The notes below the pieces were generated by a model that saw only the letters and a program-made list of their open reading frames with translations, had not been told where the DNA came from and did not search any database. Source: Chloroflexota bacterium (GTDB lineage: Bacteria; Chloroflexota; Dormibacteria; Dormibacterales; Dormibacteraceae). Taken from it: DNA of 63,354 nt. Shown piece by piece: positions 40,511-49,590 of this stretch. The stretch covers positions 1-63,354 of the forward strand of contig VBIU01000085.1 of NCBI GenBank assembly GCA_005880945.1, given 5' to 3'. Numbering within the stretch: position 1 is the stretch's first letter; every line of letters begins with the position of its first letter. The translations under genes were made by a program, and so were the position numbers.

Positions 40511-40812
40511 CAATTGCCCTCGTCCAGCTCATCACGCTCATCCTGGCCGCGCTCGCGCTGCTGATGGGTGCATACCTTTTAATAATTGGCAAGCGACCCT
40601 GGAAGCGCGGCGGCGAGAACGAGCGCGTCGCGCCGCGGGTGCGGCTGCTCGGCGTGAGCTACATCCTGGTATTCGGCTCGGCGATGGTCCAGATCATCGC
40701 GCAGCCACGCGGCCTCAATGCGGAGATACTCGGCGGGCTTATGGTGCTCGGCGGCCTGATCGTCATCGTCGTCGTCTTCCTGGAGGCGCGCGCCACCCGC
40801 AAGATGATCTAG
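40507..40812 (+). CDS. Small membrane protein of unknown function
   Basis: A 101-residue protein with three hydrophobic segments (residues about 3-27, 47-63, 73-93), separated by a basic loop (GKRPWKRGGENERVAPRVR). The GTG start overlaps a short upstream ORF. The open frame continues 28 codons upstream but through the divergent promoter region, so I reject that. No family recognised. Its end overlaps the hybrid kinase gene by 4 bp, tail to tail. Confidence 0.65.
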   Translation: MTIALVQLITLILAALALLMGAYLLIIGKRPWKRGGENERVAPRVRLLGVSYILVFGSAMVQIIAQPRGLNAEILGGLMVLGGLIVIVVVFLEARATRKMI

Positions 40813-42443
40813 GGCGAACCCTCCGTCACGGGCGTCGCCGCGGGGTTGGTGCGCCAGCCGGCCGCAACTTTGAATGCCTCGGACAGCTGCTCCAGGTGGA
40901 CGGGCTTGATCATGTAGTCGTCGAAGCCCGCCCTGAGGCACCGTTCCTGGTCGCCCGGGCCGGCCATCGCGGTCAGCGCGATCAGGCGCGGGCGCGTGCC
41001 GCGCGGCCAGCGGCGGCAGATCGCCTCGGCCGCCTCCAGACCGTCCATCTCGGGCATCAAAACGTCCATCAGAACAGCGTCGTAGGGTGACTGGGCCACT
41101 GCGGCGACCGCCTCGCGGCCGTTGGAGACGACGTCCACCTTGTGCCCGAGCTTGGCCACCAGCCTGCGCAGCAGGTTCTGGTTGAGGGCGTTGTCGTCGG
41201 CGACGAGCACCGTGAGCGCGCCGGGAGCGACCTGCTCGACGGGCGCCGGCGCCGCCACCGGGTGGGCCCCGACCTGAGCCATGACGTCGTGAAGCTTGCG
41301 TGGAGCCACCGGCTTGGTCAGAGTCGCCTGGACCACGCCGCTGTCGGCCGCGCCTGCCTCCTCGGCTCCCGGCGGGGCGGCGGCGATCAGCACGATCGGC
41401 ATCTGGTCGGGCGCACGGAGCGCCCGCAGCGCGGTCGAGACGGTCAGGCCGTCGATGGCCGGGAACCGGTGCTCGATCAAGGCGACGTCGAATGGGTGGC
41501 CTGCCTGGACGAGGCCGACCGCCTCCTCAGGCGTCGCCGCGGTGGCGGTGGCACCCCATGTCTCAGTTTGGAGTGCCATGACGCGCCGCTCTGTGGCTTC
41601 GGCCGCCACCACGAGCACCCTCATGCCTTCGAGCGTCACGGGTGCGGTCGTGACCGGGGAGGGCATCGCCTCGCAGAGGATGGTGAACTCGAACAGAGTC
41701 CCGGCGTCCGGGCCCGCCTCGACGCCGCCCTGCTCAACCCTTAGCTCCCCGTCCATCATCTCGACCAGCTGCTTGCAGGTGGCGAGGTTGAGCACGGCCA
41801 GTCTGTCGCCGGGCTCGAGCCCTGAGCGCGAGCCGCCGGCCTCCCCGAAAGCGGTGCGCAGGATGCGCGCCGGCATGCCCTTCCCGGTGTCGCGAACGCT
41901 GAACTTGAGGCTCGTCAGCTCGCCCTGCGCCTGGCTGCTCAGCTCGATTCCGACCCCGCCGCGCAGCGTTCTCTCCAGGCCACCGTGGAGGAGCGTCAGG
42001 AGTATCTGTTCGAGCCTTCGGGAGTCTCCGACGATGACGCTGGGAACATCGAGCTCAGCGCGGAATGACAGGTCGAGCCCCTTCGCACCGGCGGTCTCCG
42101 CGACCAATCCAAGACAGCTCTCGACGCTGGATCGAACGTCGAAAGGATGGAGCGCGAGCTCGAACTCACCGCCCTGGATCATCGCCGCGTCGAGTACCTC
42201 CTCGACGAGCCTGGCCACCTGCTCCGAGCCAAGCTCGACGATGGACGCGAGCTCGCGCTCCTCGTTGGATGCGGCGGTCATCGAGAGAAGGCCCGCGGCG
42301 CCGAGGATGGCGTTCAGCTGATTGCGGAGCTGATGCCCGAAATCCGCCAGGAGCTCGGCGTCGAGCACCTCGGCCTTAGGAGGTCGAGTCGCCTTTGCCG
42401 CGGCCGGTGTCTTGGCCACCTGCATGTCGTCCTTGCCGATCAA
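40809..42443 (-). CDS. Hybrid sensor kinase/response regulator with degenerate kinase and first receiver
   Basis: A 544-residue cytoplasmic protein without membrane or sensor domain. A HisKA-like helix has FGHQLRNQLNAIL (His37). The HATPase region has G1-like VRDTGKGMP, but the N-box position reads LLTLLHGGLERT, lacking the usual Asn. Receiver 1 (residues about 280-395) has ALIEHRFPAIDG, Glu in place of the phospho-Asp. Receiver 2 (residues about 415-535) is intact: VADDNALNQ, MDVLMPEMDG and ALTAMA...IKPVHL. It lies 7 bp after cpaF, so it probably acts on the Tad system. Confidence 0.85.
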   Translation of the reverse strand: MIGKDDMQVAKTPAAAKATRPPKAEVLDAELLADFGHQLRNQLNAILGAAGLLSMTAASNEERELASIVELGSEQVARLVEEVLDAAMIQGGEFELALHPFDVRSSVESCLGLVAETAGAKGLDLSFRAELDVPSVIVGDSRRLEQILLTLLHGGLERTLRGGVGIELSSQAQGELTSLKFSVRDTGKGMPARILRTAFGEAGGSRSGLEPGDRLAVLNLATCKQLVEMMDGELRVEQGGVEAGPDAGTLFEFTILCEAMPSPVTTAPVTLEGMRVLVVAAEATERRVMALQTETWGATATAATPEEAVGLVQAGHPFDVALIEHRFPAIDGLTVSTALRALRAPDQMPIVLIAAAPPGAEEAGAADSGVVQATLTKPVAPRKLHDVMAQVGAHPVAAPAPVEQVAPGALTVLVADDNALNQNLLRRLVAKLGHKVDVVSNGREAVAAVAQSPYDAVLMDVLMPEMDGLEAAEAICRRWPRGTRPRLIALTAMAGPGDQERCLRAGFDDYMIKPVHLEQLSEAFKVAAGWRTNPAATPVTEGSP

Positions 42444-42450
42444 CTCGACC

Positions 42451-43935
42451 TCACGACTGGCGGCTCGCGGGCGGCTGAGTCACCGGCTGGAATATCGAGT
42501 CGGGGAGGTCCACCCCGTTCGAGCGGAAGTGCTTGAGAAAGGCCGACCGCGCGCCTGTGGCCGTGTGATAGCCGACGGCGCGGCCGTCAGAGGTGACTCC
42601 GGTCTGCGAGAAGACGAACAGCTCCTGCATCGCGACCTCGCCATCGGCCAGGCCCGTGACCTCGGCCACGCTGACCACCTTGCGCGCGCCGCCGCGGAGC
42701 CGCTCGGTCTGAACTATCACGTTCACCGCGGAGGCGATCTGGCTGCGAATGGCCCTCGACGGCAGCTCCGTGCCAGCGAGCAGGACCAGGGTTTCGAGCC
42801 GGTTGAGCGCATCGCGCGGGTTGTTGGAGTGCAACGTGCTCATCGAGCCGTCGTGACCGGTGTTCATCGCCTGGAGCATGTCGAGAGCTTCGGCACCGCG
42901 GCACTCGCCGACCACGATTCGGTCTGGTCGCATGCGCAGGCAGTTGCGCACGAGGTCGCGGATGGAGATGGCGCCTCGACCCTCGACGTTCTGCGGCTTC
43001 GACTCGAGGCTGATGACATGAACCTGGCGCAAGCGGAGCTCGGCCGCGTCCTCGCACGTGACGATGCGCTCGGTTGCGGGGATGAACCCGGACAGGACGT
43101 TCAAGAAAGTGGTCTTGCCAGAGCCCGTACCACCCGACACGATGATGTTCAGGCGCGTCTTGACCGCGGCGTCCAGATAAAGCATCATCGCGGGCGTCGC
43201 CCCGCCGAGGCTGACGATCTGGTCGGGGCTCAAAACCTCGCGCCCGAACTTCCTGATGGTCAGGCAGGGACCGTAGATGGCGACCGGGGGGATGACGACG
43301 TTGACCCGCGAGCCGTCCTTGAGGCGCGCATCGCACATCGGCTCGGACTCGTCGACCCGGCGCCCGATCGAGGACACGATGCGATCGATGACCCGGCGCA
43401 GGCTGGCCTCATCCTCGAAGGCGAGGCTCGTCAGCTCGATCTTGCCGCGCCGCTCGACGAAGATCTGCTCCGGCCTGTTGACCATGACCTCGCTCACGTC
43501 GGGGTCGCGCAGCAATGCCTCCAGAGGGCCGAGGCCCACGACCTCGTCGAACAGGACCTCGACGAGGCGCTCGCGATCGGCGGCGGTCACCAGCGACGCC
43601 GGTGGCTTGGAGCGGAAGTGCTCCTCGGTCAGCTGAAGGAGCAGGCGCCTGATCGCGGCCGGGTTGTTGATGTCGATCTGGGCGGTGTGGTGGGCGAGCA
43701 GCTGGGTGTGGATCTCGGCCTTCGCAGACGCCAGTGCCGGGCTGAGCTTCGCCGAGGACTCGGTGACGAGGGCAGCCACCTCTACCGGCGCGGCGGCGGA
43801 TGGCGCGGCGACAGCGGTGGGAGCGGACGGGGCTGGCGCGAGCGGCGGGCCGTTGGGCGACGGCGGAACAGGCATTACCGGCGTGGCCAGAGGCGTCTGC
43901 TGGTAGCGCCGGTCGAAGCGCTCCGAAAGCTTCAT
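42451..43935 (-). CDS. cpaF: Tad/Flp pilus secretion ATPase CpaF (TadA)
   Basis: Hexameric ATPase driving Tad pilus assembly at the inner membrane face. After a proline/alanine-rich N-terminus (residues 1-55), the VirB11-type fold shows [35 protein letters not shown], Walker [15 protein letters not shown]-like [13 protein letters not shown] near residue 268, ASP box [14 protein letters not shown], Walker [29 protein letters not shown] and the His box [16 protein letters not shown]. The ATG overlaps the stop of the HEAT-repeat gene as ATGA. Confidence 0.95.
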   Translation of the reverse strand: MKLSERFDRRYQQTPLATPVMPVPPSPNGPPLAPAPSAPTAVAAPSAAAPVEVAALVTESSAKLSPALASAKAEIHTQLLAHHTAQIDINNPAAIRRLLLQLTEEHFRSKPPASLVTAADRERLVEVLFDEVVGLGPLEALLRDPDVSEVMVNRPEQIFVERRGKIELTSLAFEDEASLRRVIDRIVSSIGRRVDESEPMCDARLKDGSRVNVVIPPVAIYGPCLTIRKFGREVLSPDQIVSLGGATPAMMLYLDAAVKTRLNIIVSGGTGSGKTTFLNVLSGFIPATERIVTCEDAAELRLRQVHVISLESKPQNVEGRGAISIRDLVRNCLRMRPDRIVVGECRGAEALDMLQAMNTGHDGSMSTLHSNNPRDALNRLETLVLLAGTELPSRAIRSQIASAVNVIVQTERLRGGARKVVSVAEVTGLADGEVAMQELFVFSQTGVTSDGRAVGYHTATGARSAFLKHFRSNGVDLPDSIFQPVTQPPASRQS

Positions 43936-44756
43936 CCTTGACGCCCCGCCGGCCGGCAGCGCCGCTGGGTCCTGGCCGCCGCCGCCCGCACCCCCGCGTC
44001 CGGGTCGCCAAAGAGGTCCCGAAGCCTGTCGGCTGCGTCCGCGTCGTGGATCATCGCAAGAGCCCGGCAGGCCGCCACCCGTACCCGAGATGGCCAGCGC
44101 CTGTCGTGGGCGATCCCGAGCAAGGGTCCGATCTTGATCCGGTCATGCCTCAGGCCGCATGCGAGCACGGTAACAACTGCCGCCTCCACGCTTGCAGGCT
44201 TACGCATAAGTGCCTCGATGTCCATGTCCGAAGCGGCGTGGGCGAGCTCGATCGCCAGCCGGTGCTGGGGGATCCTGTCCACGGCCGCCATGAGCGCGTC
44301 TACGGCGCCGTGGCCCCCCAGGTCCCCCAGCGCCCGGACGGCCGCGTCGCGCACCTTCGGTTTGGGGTCCTCGAGCAGGTCGGCCAGCCAGGGCAGGGAG
44401 TCGCTCATCCGCAAAGCGCCGCACAGCCGTGCCGCCGCAGTCCGAACCTTCGGATCCGGGTCGACCAACAGGTTCAGGAGGTCGCCCTCCAGACCGCTGG
44501 GCTTCAGCGCTTGGGCCACACGCCAGTGCGCCATGACCCCCGGTCCGGCCCGCTCGAAAAGGGCGGCGATCGCATCCGATACCGGGCGAAAATCGGCGAT
44601 GAGCTCGGGAGCCTTGATGCTGAGCGCGACGTGCGGCTCGCCCGCAATGGCGGCGCTCAGGATGCGATCGACCCGGGCGGCCAGACGGGAGCGCGGAGCG
44701 CCGGCTCGCGGGGCTCCCGGACGCTTGGCAGACCGCTCTGATTCGAGGTCGGGCAC
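43932..44756 (-). CDS. HEAT-repeat protein upstream of cpaF
   Basis: A 274-residue protein with HEAT/PBS-lyase-like repeats: LLVDPDPKVRTAAARLCGALRMSDSLPWLADLLEDPKPKVRDAAVRALGDLG repeats the D-P-x-x-V-R pattern, with another at the C-terminus (DLFGDPDAGVRAAAARTQRR). The N-terminal ~70 residues are basic and less ordered. No catalytic motif is seen, so it is probably a scaffold or regulator. GTG start at 44756 chosen. The open frame further upstream covers the divergent promoter and the start of the opposite gene. First gene of the HEAT-cpaF-kinase operon. Confidence 0.78.
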   Translation of the reverse strand: MPDLESERSAKRPGAPRAGAPRSRLAARVDRILSAAIAGEPHVALSIKAPELIADFRPVSDAIAALFERAGPGVMAHWRVAQALKPSGLEGDLLNLLVDPDPKVRTAAARLCGALRMSDSLPWLADLLEDPKPKVRDAAVRALGDLGGHGAVDALMAAVDRIPQHRLAIELAHAASDMDIEALMRKPASVEAAVVTVLACGLRHDRIKIGPLLGIAHDRRWPSRVRVAACRALAMIHDADAADRLRDLFGDPDAGVRAAAARTQRRCRPAGRQG

Positions 44757-44810
44757 TGTGTTACCTGAACCGTTGCTGCGATGTTGAGAGTCGAATTGGG
44801 GGGACGTTGC

Positions 44811-44816
44811 TACATT
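44811..44816 (+). promoter_or_regulatory. Putative -10 box for the cpaE-tad operon
   Basis: TACATT ends 10 nt before the TTG at 44827. The 70-bp region 44757-44826 separates the two divergent halves of the Tad locus and must hold both promoters. Confidence 0.4.
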
Positions 44817-44826
44817 ATCGGCGGAT

Positions 44827-46122
44827 TTGAGTTCCCGCGAAGCTCGCGAGAGCCCGGTACCGCGGGAGGAGGGATTGATCGAGAAGGCCGCGAATGCGGG
44901 ATCGGAGGCCGACCAGGCGCCTTCCGCGCTGCAGCTGCGCGTTCGAATGCTGGAGATGTCGCCCGTCTTCGGCGAGCTTGCCGACGGGCCACTCCGCGCT
45001 CTCGCCAGGCGGATGCGTGTCGTCGGGCTGCCTGCGGCCGACAAGCTCCAGCTGGGGACTGAACGCGGCGATGCGATCGTCTTTCTCGCCTCGGGCCTGG
45101 TCGAGCAATCGCTGACAGGCTCGGGCGGCAAGGTCCTGTTGTCGCGGCGGCGCCTGCCGGGAGACCTGCTCATCCTTCCCGTTCACCGCGCCGGGGACCG
45201 CTTCGTGACCAGCATCCTGGGCATCGCCAACGCCGTGCTGCTGACCTTGGACCGCGACAGCCTCGTGCAGGGTCTTGGCCCCGATGTCGAGAAGGTCGCC
45301 CTGGCGCTCGACCAGCTGTGGACGCAGGAGCTGGCGGCGATGGAAGCGGCAGAAGTCCAGACCGCATCGCGCACCTCAGCTCCGATCGTCGCTTTCTTCT
45401 CGGCCAAGGGGGGCTCCGGCGCGACGACGCTCGCCGTCAACACCTCGGCCGCGCTGGCCCGGACCTACCCGCGACAGGTGCTGCTGATGGACCTCTCAGC
45501 GCCATTCGGACACGCTGCGCTTTTCTCGGACCTCATCGCCACAGGATCGATAGCCAGCGCGGCCAAGGCGGCGCCCGCGGACTTCGACAAGGTGCTTCGC
45601 CAGCACATCGTCTATCACCGCTCGGGCATGGGCGTGCTGCCTGGCACGCTGAGGCCCGAAGAGGTCGACCTGATGACCGGCGACGTCACGGGCCGCGTGC
45701 TGGACATCGTCGTGAGCTGGCAGCGGGTCATCGTCGTGGACCTCGGCACGTCCCTCGCCGAGGCCGCCCTCGCGGTGATCGAGCGAGCCGAATGTCTCGT
45801 CGTCGTGGTGCCGCCGGAGATCGCAGCAATGACCGACGCCAGGAGGTCGCTCGCCGTCTTTCGCGACATCATGAACGTGCCCGACAACCGCATCGAGCTG
45901 GTCCTCAACCAGCGGGTCCCGCACCCTCCACTGGACCGGCCGGCGATCGAGTCGATCCTGGGTCGCAAGATGTCGGTGACGGTAGGGTTCGACGACTCGA
46001 GACCCGAAGATGCAACCCTTGCCGGCGGCCTGGTTCTACAGCGCGACACGTCCTCGCTCGTGTCCCGCGGCGCGACGGACATCGCCCGCGTGATCATGGC
46101 GAATCTGAAGCTCAGTGGCTGA
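44827..46122 (+). CDS. CpaE-like MinD/ParA ATPase with N-terminal CRP-like (cNMP-binding-type) domain
   Basis: A 431-residue protein. Residues about 35-150 resemble a cyclic-nucleotide-binding barrel (MLEMSPVFGELADGPLRALARRMRVV, GDAIVFLASGLVEQSL, KVLLSRRRLPGDLLIL), without the phosphate-binding Arg-Ala motif of true cAMP receptors. Residues about 180-431 are a ParA/MinD ATPase: FFSAKGGSGATTLAVN (deviant Walker A), VLLMDLSAPFGHAAL and IVVDLGTSLAEAALAVIERAECLVVVVPPE. Standard CpaE has a receiver-like N-domain instead. It would position the Tad machine. TTG start; the alternative is a GTG at 44857. Confidence 0.85.
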   Translation: MSSREARESPVPREEGLIEKAANAGSEADQAPSALQLRVRMLEMSPVFGELADGPLRALARRMRVVGLPAADKLQLGTERGDAIVFLASGLVEQSLTGSGGKVLLSRRRLPGDLLILPVHRAGDRFVTSILGIANAVLLTLDRDSLVQGLGPDVEKVALALDQLWTQELAAMEAAEVQTASRTSAPIVAFFSAKGGSGATTLAVNTSAALARTYPRQVLLMDLSAPFGHAALFSDLIATGSIASAAKAAPADFDKVLRQHIVYHRSGMGVLPGTLRPEEVDLMTGDVTGRVLDIVVSWQRVIVVDLGTSLAEAALAVIERAECLVVVVPPEIAAMTDARRSLAVFRDIMNVPDNRIELVLNQRVPHPPLDRPAIESILGRKMSVTVGFDDSRPEDATLAGGLVLQRDTSSLVSRGATDIARVIMANLKLSG

Positions 46123-46609
46123 CGCCCGGGACACGCGACGCGCGCAAGCGCTTGTCGAGTTCGCGGTGGCTCTGCCAATCCTCATCCTGCTGGTCGCGGG
46201 CGTCCTGGAGCTGGGTCGGGGCTATGGGTATGCCGTCGCCACCTCCGACGCCGCGCGCGACGCAGCCCGACATGTCGCCGGCAAGACATCGCTCACCGAT
46301 GGGCCCGGGCTGGCCTCCATGTGCAGCCTCGTCACCGCCGACCTCGCTGCGGTCACCGCGAACGTCAGCTGTCCGACGCTTGTCGCTCATGCGCCGCCTT
46401 TCGTGGTCGGCACCGATTACACGAACCCGACCGGCGGCCAGGCGGTCGTCGCCGTCTACTGCGGCGCGAGCGTGGACTGCCGCGGCACACCCAACCCGCT
46501 CTATCAATCGCGGATCGACGTCTACGTCTACTACGGGTTCAATGACCTGAACCTGTTCGGCGGCAAGATCACGATCTCGGGCTCGAGCCGGACGACGACG
46601 TCGTGGTGA
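46115..46609 (+). CDS. TadE-like pseudopilin, first copy
   Basis: A 164-residue protein with the TadE signature RRAQALVEFAVALPILILLVAGVLELGRG, a prepilin-like N-terminus where Glu follows the cleavage region at QALVEFA. The remainder is a predicted extracytoplasmic domain with paired cysteines (MCSLVT, VSCPT, VYCGASVDCRG). The GTG overlaps the end of the cpaE-like gene by 8 bp. Probably a minor pilin processed by the prepilin peptidase. Confidence 0.85.
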   Translation: MADARDTRRAQALVEFAVALPILILLVAGVLELGRGYGYAVATSDAARDAARHVAGKTSLTDGPGLASMCSLVTADLAAVTANVSCPTLVAHAPPFVVGTDYTNPTGGQAVVAVYCGASVDCRGTPNPLYQSRIDVYVYYGFNDLNLFGGKITISGSSRTTTSW

Positions 46610-47217
46610 CTTCGAAGCGCGCGCAAGCCCTCGTGGAGTTCGCGCTCGTCGCCCCTGTCGTGCTGCTGATCATCGGCGCCACCGTCGACATGGGGCGGGG
46701 CCTCCTCATGTACGGCCTGCTGTCTGGCGCTTCTCGGGACATGGCGCGCCAGGGATCCCTCGACTACTACAGCGGATCGAACTTGCTGCCCCCTTCGTGC
46801 ACGGCGCTGGCGACGCCGTGCTCCCTGACGTCGCTCGTGACCGGCGCCCATCTCCTCGACTCGCTTGGGGCTACTGTCGTGTATCAGGATTCGGCTGCGA
46901 TCTCGTCGCCACCCGCATACGGCACGTACGTCGCCAACGCGGATCCCACACAGCCAGGCACCATCACCCTTTCGGGCGCGAATCCGAACACCGTGTACGT
47001 GTTCATCTACGAGCTCGATTCGACGGGCGGGAACCCGACCCCTCGCTGGAGCTGTCCCTCGTGCGCCGCTGCCAATGGGAGCGCGGTGCGAACGCCAGGG
47101 AACCAGCGGCTCGTGATCGACTTGAAGTTGAACTGGCGTCCGGTGATGGCCACGTTCCTCGGGATCCCTTCTGTCATCACCTTCGACTCCCAGACCGTGA
47201 GCCGGATCGAGTTTTGA
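46606..47217 (+). CDS. TadE-like pseudopilin, second copy
   Basis: A 203-residue protein with RAQALVEFALVAPVVLLIIGATVDMGRGLLMYG at the N-terminus, closely parallel to the preceding gene, so the pair probably arose by duplication and has diverged. Four cysteines (PPSCTAL, TPCSLT, WSCPSCAA) suggest disulfides outside the membrane. The GTG at 46606 overlaps the previous stop as GTGA; an adjacent GTG at 46603 is equally possible. Confidence 0.83.
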   Translation: MTSKRAQALVEFALVAPVVLLIIGATVDMGRGLLMYGLLSGASRDMARQGSLDYYSGSNLLPPSCTALATPCSLTSLVTGAHLLDSLGATVVYQDSAAISSPPAYGTYVANADPTQPGTITLSGANPNTVYVFIYELDSTGGNPTPRWSCPSCAAANGSAVRTPGNQRLVIDLKLNWRPVMATFLGIPSVITFDSQTVSRIEF

Positions 47218-49547
47218 GCTCACACCGCCCTACTCAGTCCGGCCAGGTCATGGTGCTCGTGGCGCTCTCGCTGGTGGCGCTGATCGGCTCGGCCGCCCTC
47301 GTCCTGCTCGCGGGCTCAGTCGAGTGGCAGAAGAACCAGCTCCAGGAGCTCGCCGACTCGGCCGCTCTCGACACGGCGCTCACGATTGGCAACGGATGCG
47401 ACGCCGCCAAAGCCACTGCGGTGATCACCGAGGCGGATGACTTCCTGGCCTCCCGGCGGACCCGCACGGGCAGCCTCGTCGTCAGCGCCGGCACGTGCGC
47501 CACGCCTTATCAGGGGCAGGACACTTTCGCCGGCGGGCTCACCTCGGTGGTCAACTACCCGTACCGCGGCTTGCAGCGCCAGGTCGAGGTGATCCTCACC
47601 CTCACGCTGCCGATCTCCTTCGGCGCCGAGGTGGGGAAAACGACCACGACCGTCGTGCGCCGGTCGGTCGCGCAGGCTCTTGCCGGGTCGGTGCCGGCCA
47701 TCTCGGCGACCAACCTCACATGCGCCTCGGGCCAGGTCAACGTGGCGGGCAGCGTGCGGGCCCAGAACCTGATCACCATCAGCGGAACGTGCGCTCTCTA
47801 CTCGCACGCCCGGCTCGACGCCGCCTCTGGAACCTACTCGGACCTCGGCACCACCAAGGTCTATGCCGCAGCGCAGACGTGGGTGGGTGCGGGGGGAAGC
47901 TGTGCGGCAGGCCTGAACGCGGGGTCGTCAAAGGCGATCTGCGCGGACGGTCTCGAAGAGACAGGCCACGTCGCGCCGACGTGCGGGACAGCCGGAACGA
48001 GCTCTTACCTGTCGGCCGGAGTGGTGGCCCTGAATCCGAATCCGTGCGCGGCGGGGGTGGCGCCACAGCCTGTTCCGGCAGTATCCACAGCCCAGCCTCC
48101 GGAACCGAACTTGGACGCCAACGCGGTCGCCACATTGCAAGGCACCGGGGGCGCTGCTTGCTCGGCCGCCGCTGTTCTACCAAACATCGTGGTCGCCGGC
48201 ACGACGGTCGGCACCGGCCTCGGACCAGTTCCGATCAAGGATGCAAGCGGCTACTACCACTTCAAGCCGAGCTGCTACGGCTACCTGGACCTGACCAGCA
48301 TGCAGGCAGGTTCCAGCATCACCAACCGACAGACAGGAGCTGAGACCGCCGTCGCCAGGCACTTCATAACGCCTACTCTGCCCGCGGCTAGCGCCGCCAC
48401 CCGGCTGCTGGTCGTGAACCTCAGCACCGCCGATGGAGTCACTTCGATCACGGGCCCTGCGGGGTGGATCCAGGCCGCGAGCATCAGCCAGGCCGGTGAG
48501 GGCACCAGCGAGATCTGGTATTACCCCAACAACCCCGGCGGCATCACAAACGCCACTTTCACTGTGAGTCCCGCGTCAAAGGATGTCGTCTCCCAGATGA
48601 CCGAGTGGAACGGCGTGGCGACGGCGTCCCCCCTTGATCAGACAGGCACCCTGGCCGTGGGGGCGTCGACGACAACGGCGACGATCTCGACGGCGGGCGC
48701 CACCAGCCAGGCGTTCGAGCTCGCCATCACAAACGACGGATACAAGATCGCCGGCGGCCAAACCTTCACCCGCGGAGCCGGTTGGTCAGCCTTGATCAAC
48801 GACACCACCAACGGCTTCAGCTCCGAATACCGCCTCGACCTGCCGGCAGGCGTGGTGAGCGAAACGGTGACCACGAGCCAGGCCAGCCTCTGGGCCCTGG
48901 CGATCGCGACATTCAAGCCTGCGAGCGCGAACACAGGCGGAGCTGTCCTCGACCCCGGGTTTTACTACTTCAACGGGTCAGGATTCGCCGGCGGAGGCGG
49001 CGTGTGTCTCAACGGAGCGACGCTGCTGGCTCGCGACGTCACCATGGAGTTCGTCAACGCGGCAGGGTTCTCCTCGGGCACCTGTGCAGCTGGCGGTGGT
49101 GCCTCTTGCAGCGGTGGGGCCTGCCAGTTCGGGTCTCAACCGTGCTCGCTCCAACCATGCCCGCCCAACGTGGCGGCGGACTCGCCCAACAACCTGACAT
49201 GGTTCGCGGCTCCTTGCTCGACGGCCCCGAGCGCGCTCGACTCGGCCAGCTGCCCCGGGTCGGCATGGTGCCCCGCCGGCGACCGCTCGTGCTCCAACCT
49301 GCTGATCTGGGCGGCGCCCGCCGGCACGGGGCAGATCGCGATCAACGGCGTCTCGGTGAGTGCCTGGCTGCTCGGCTCCGTTTCGTGGCCGGGCACCTGC
49401 ACTTACCAGGCGAACGGCACCGGATCGATCGCCGGCAGCCTCGCTTGCGGAAACCTTGCGATCTCGGCCGGAGCTGGCGCGGCAATCGCCGTCGGCAGCG
49501 ACGCCGGCATCAGCAACGCCCTGGTGGAGGCGGTTCTGGTCGAGTGA
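47214..49547 (+). CDS. Large TadG-like surface protein with inserted beta-rich domain
   Basis: A 777-residue protein starting at TTG (TTGA overlap with the previous stop). Residues about 10-40 (SGQVMVLVALSLVALIGSAALVLLAG) match the Flp pilus-assembly TadG N-terminus, followed by ELADSAALDTAL as in TadE/G. The outer part is Cys-, Gly- and Ser-rich. A block from about 48330 to 48935 (residues ~372-573; ARHFITPTLPAASAATRLLVVNLS to WALAIATFKPAS) looks like an independent all-beta domain splitting a region that resumes at GGAVLDPGFYYFNGSG. Probably exposed or secreted through the Tad machine. Confidence 0.8.
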   Translation: MSSHRPTQSGQVMVLVALSLVALIGSAALVLLAGSVEWQKNQLQELADSAALDTALTIGNGCDAAKATAVITEADDFLASRRTRTGSLVVSAGTCATPYQGQDTFAGGLTSVVNYPYRGLQRQVEVILTLTLPISFGAEVGKTTTTVVRRSVAQALAGSVPAISATNLTCASGQVNVAGSVRAQNLITISGTCALYSHARLDAASGTYSDLGTTKVYAAAQTWVGAGGSCAAGLNAGSSKAICADGLEETGHVAPTCGTAGTSSYLSAGVVALNPNPCAAGVAPQPVPAVSTAQPPEPNLDANAVATLQGTGGAACSAAAVLPNIVVAGTTVGTGLGPVPIKDASGYYHFKPSCYGYLDLTSMQAGSSITNRQTGAETAVARHFITPTLPAASAATRLLVVNLSTADGVTSITGPAGWIQAASISQAGEGTSEIWYYPNNPGGITNATFTVSPASKDVVSQMTEWNGVATASPLDQTGTLAVGASTTTATISTAGATSQAFELAITNDGYKIAGGQTFTRGAGWSALINDTTNGFSSEYRLDLPAGVVSETVTTSQASLWALAIATFKPASANTGGAVLDPGFYYFNGSGFAGGGGVCLNGATLLARDVTMEFVNAAGFSSGTCAAGGGASCSGGACQFGSQPCSLQPCPPNVAADSPNNLTWFAAPCSTAPSALDSASCPGSAWCPAGDRSCSNLLIWAAPAGTGQIAINGVSVSAWLLGSVSWPGTCTYQANGTGSIAGSLACGNLAISAGAGAAIAVGSDAGISNALVEAVLVE

Positions 49548-49590
49548 ATTTGCGGTATATGGCGCACCATGTGAGCCTGTGAGCGGTTAG

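Noticed and set aside
46797-47213. N-terminal extension of the TadG-like frame
   Set aside because: Overlaps the second tadE in another frame and is not TadG-like; the TTG at 47214 with TTGA overlap gives the proper N-terminus.
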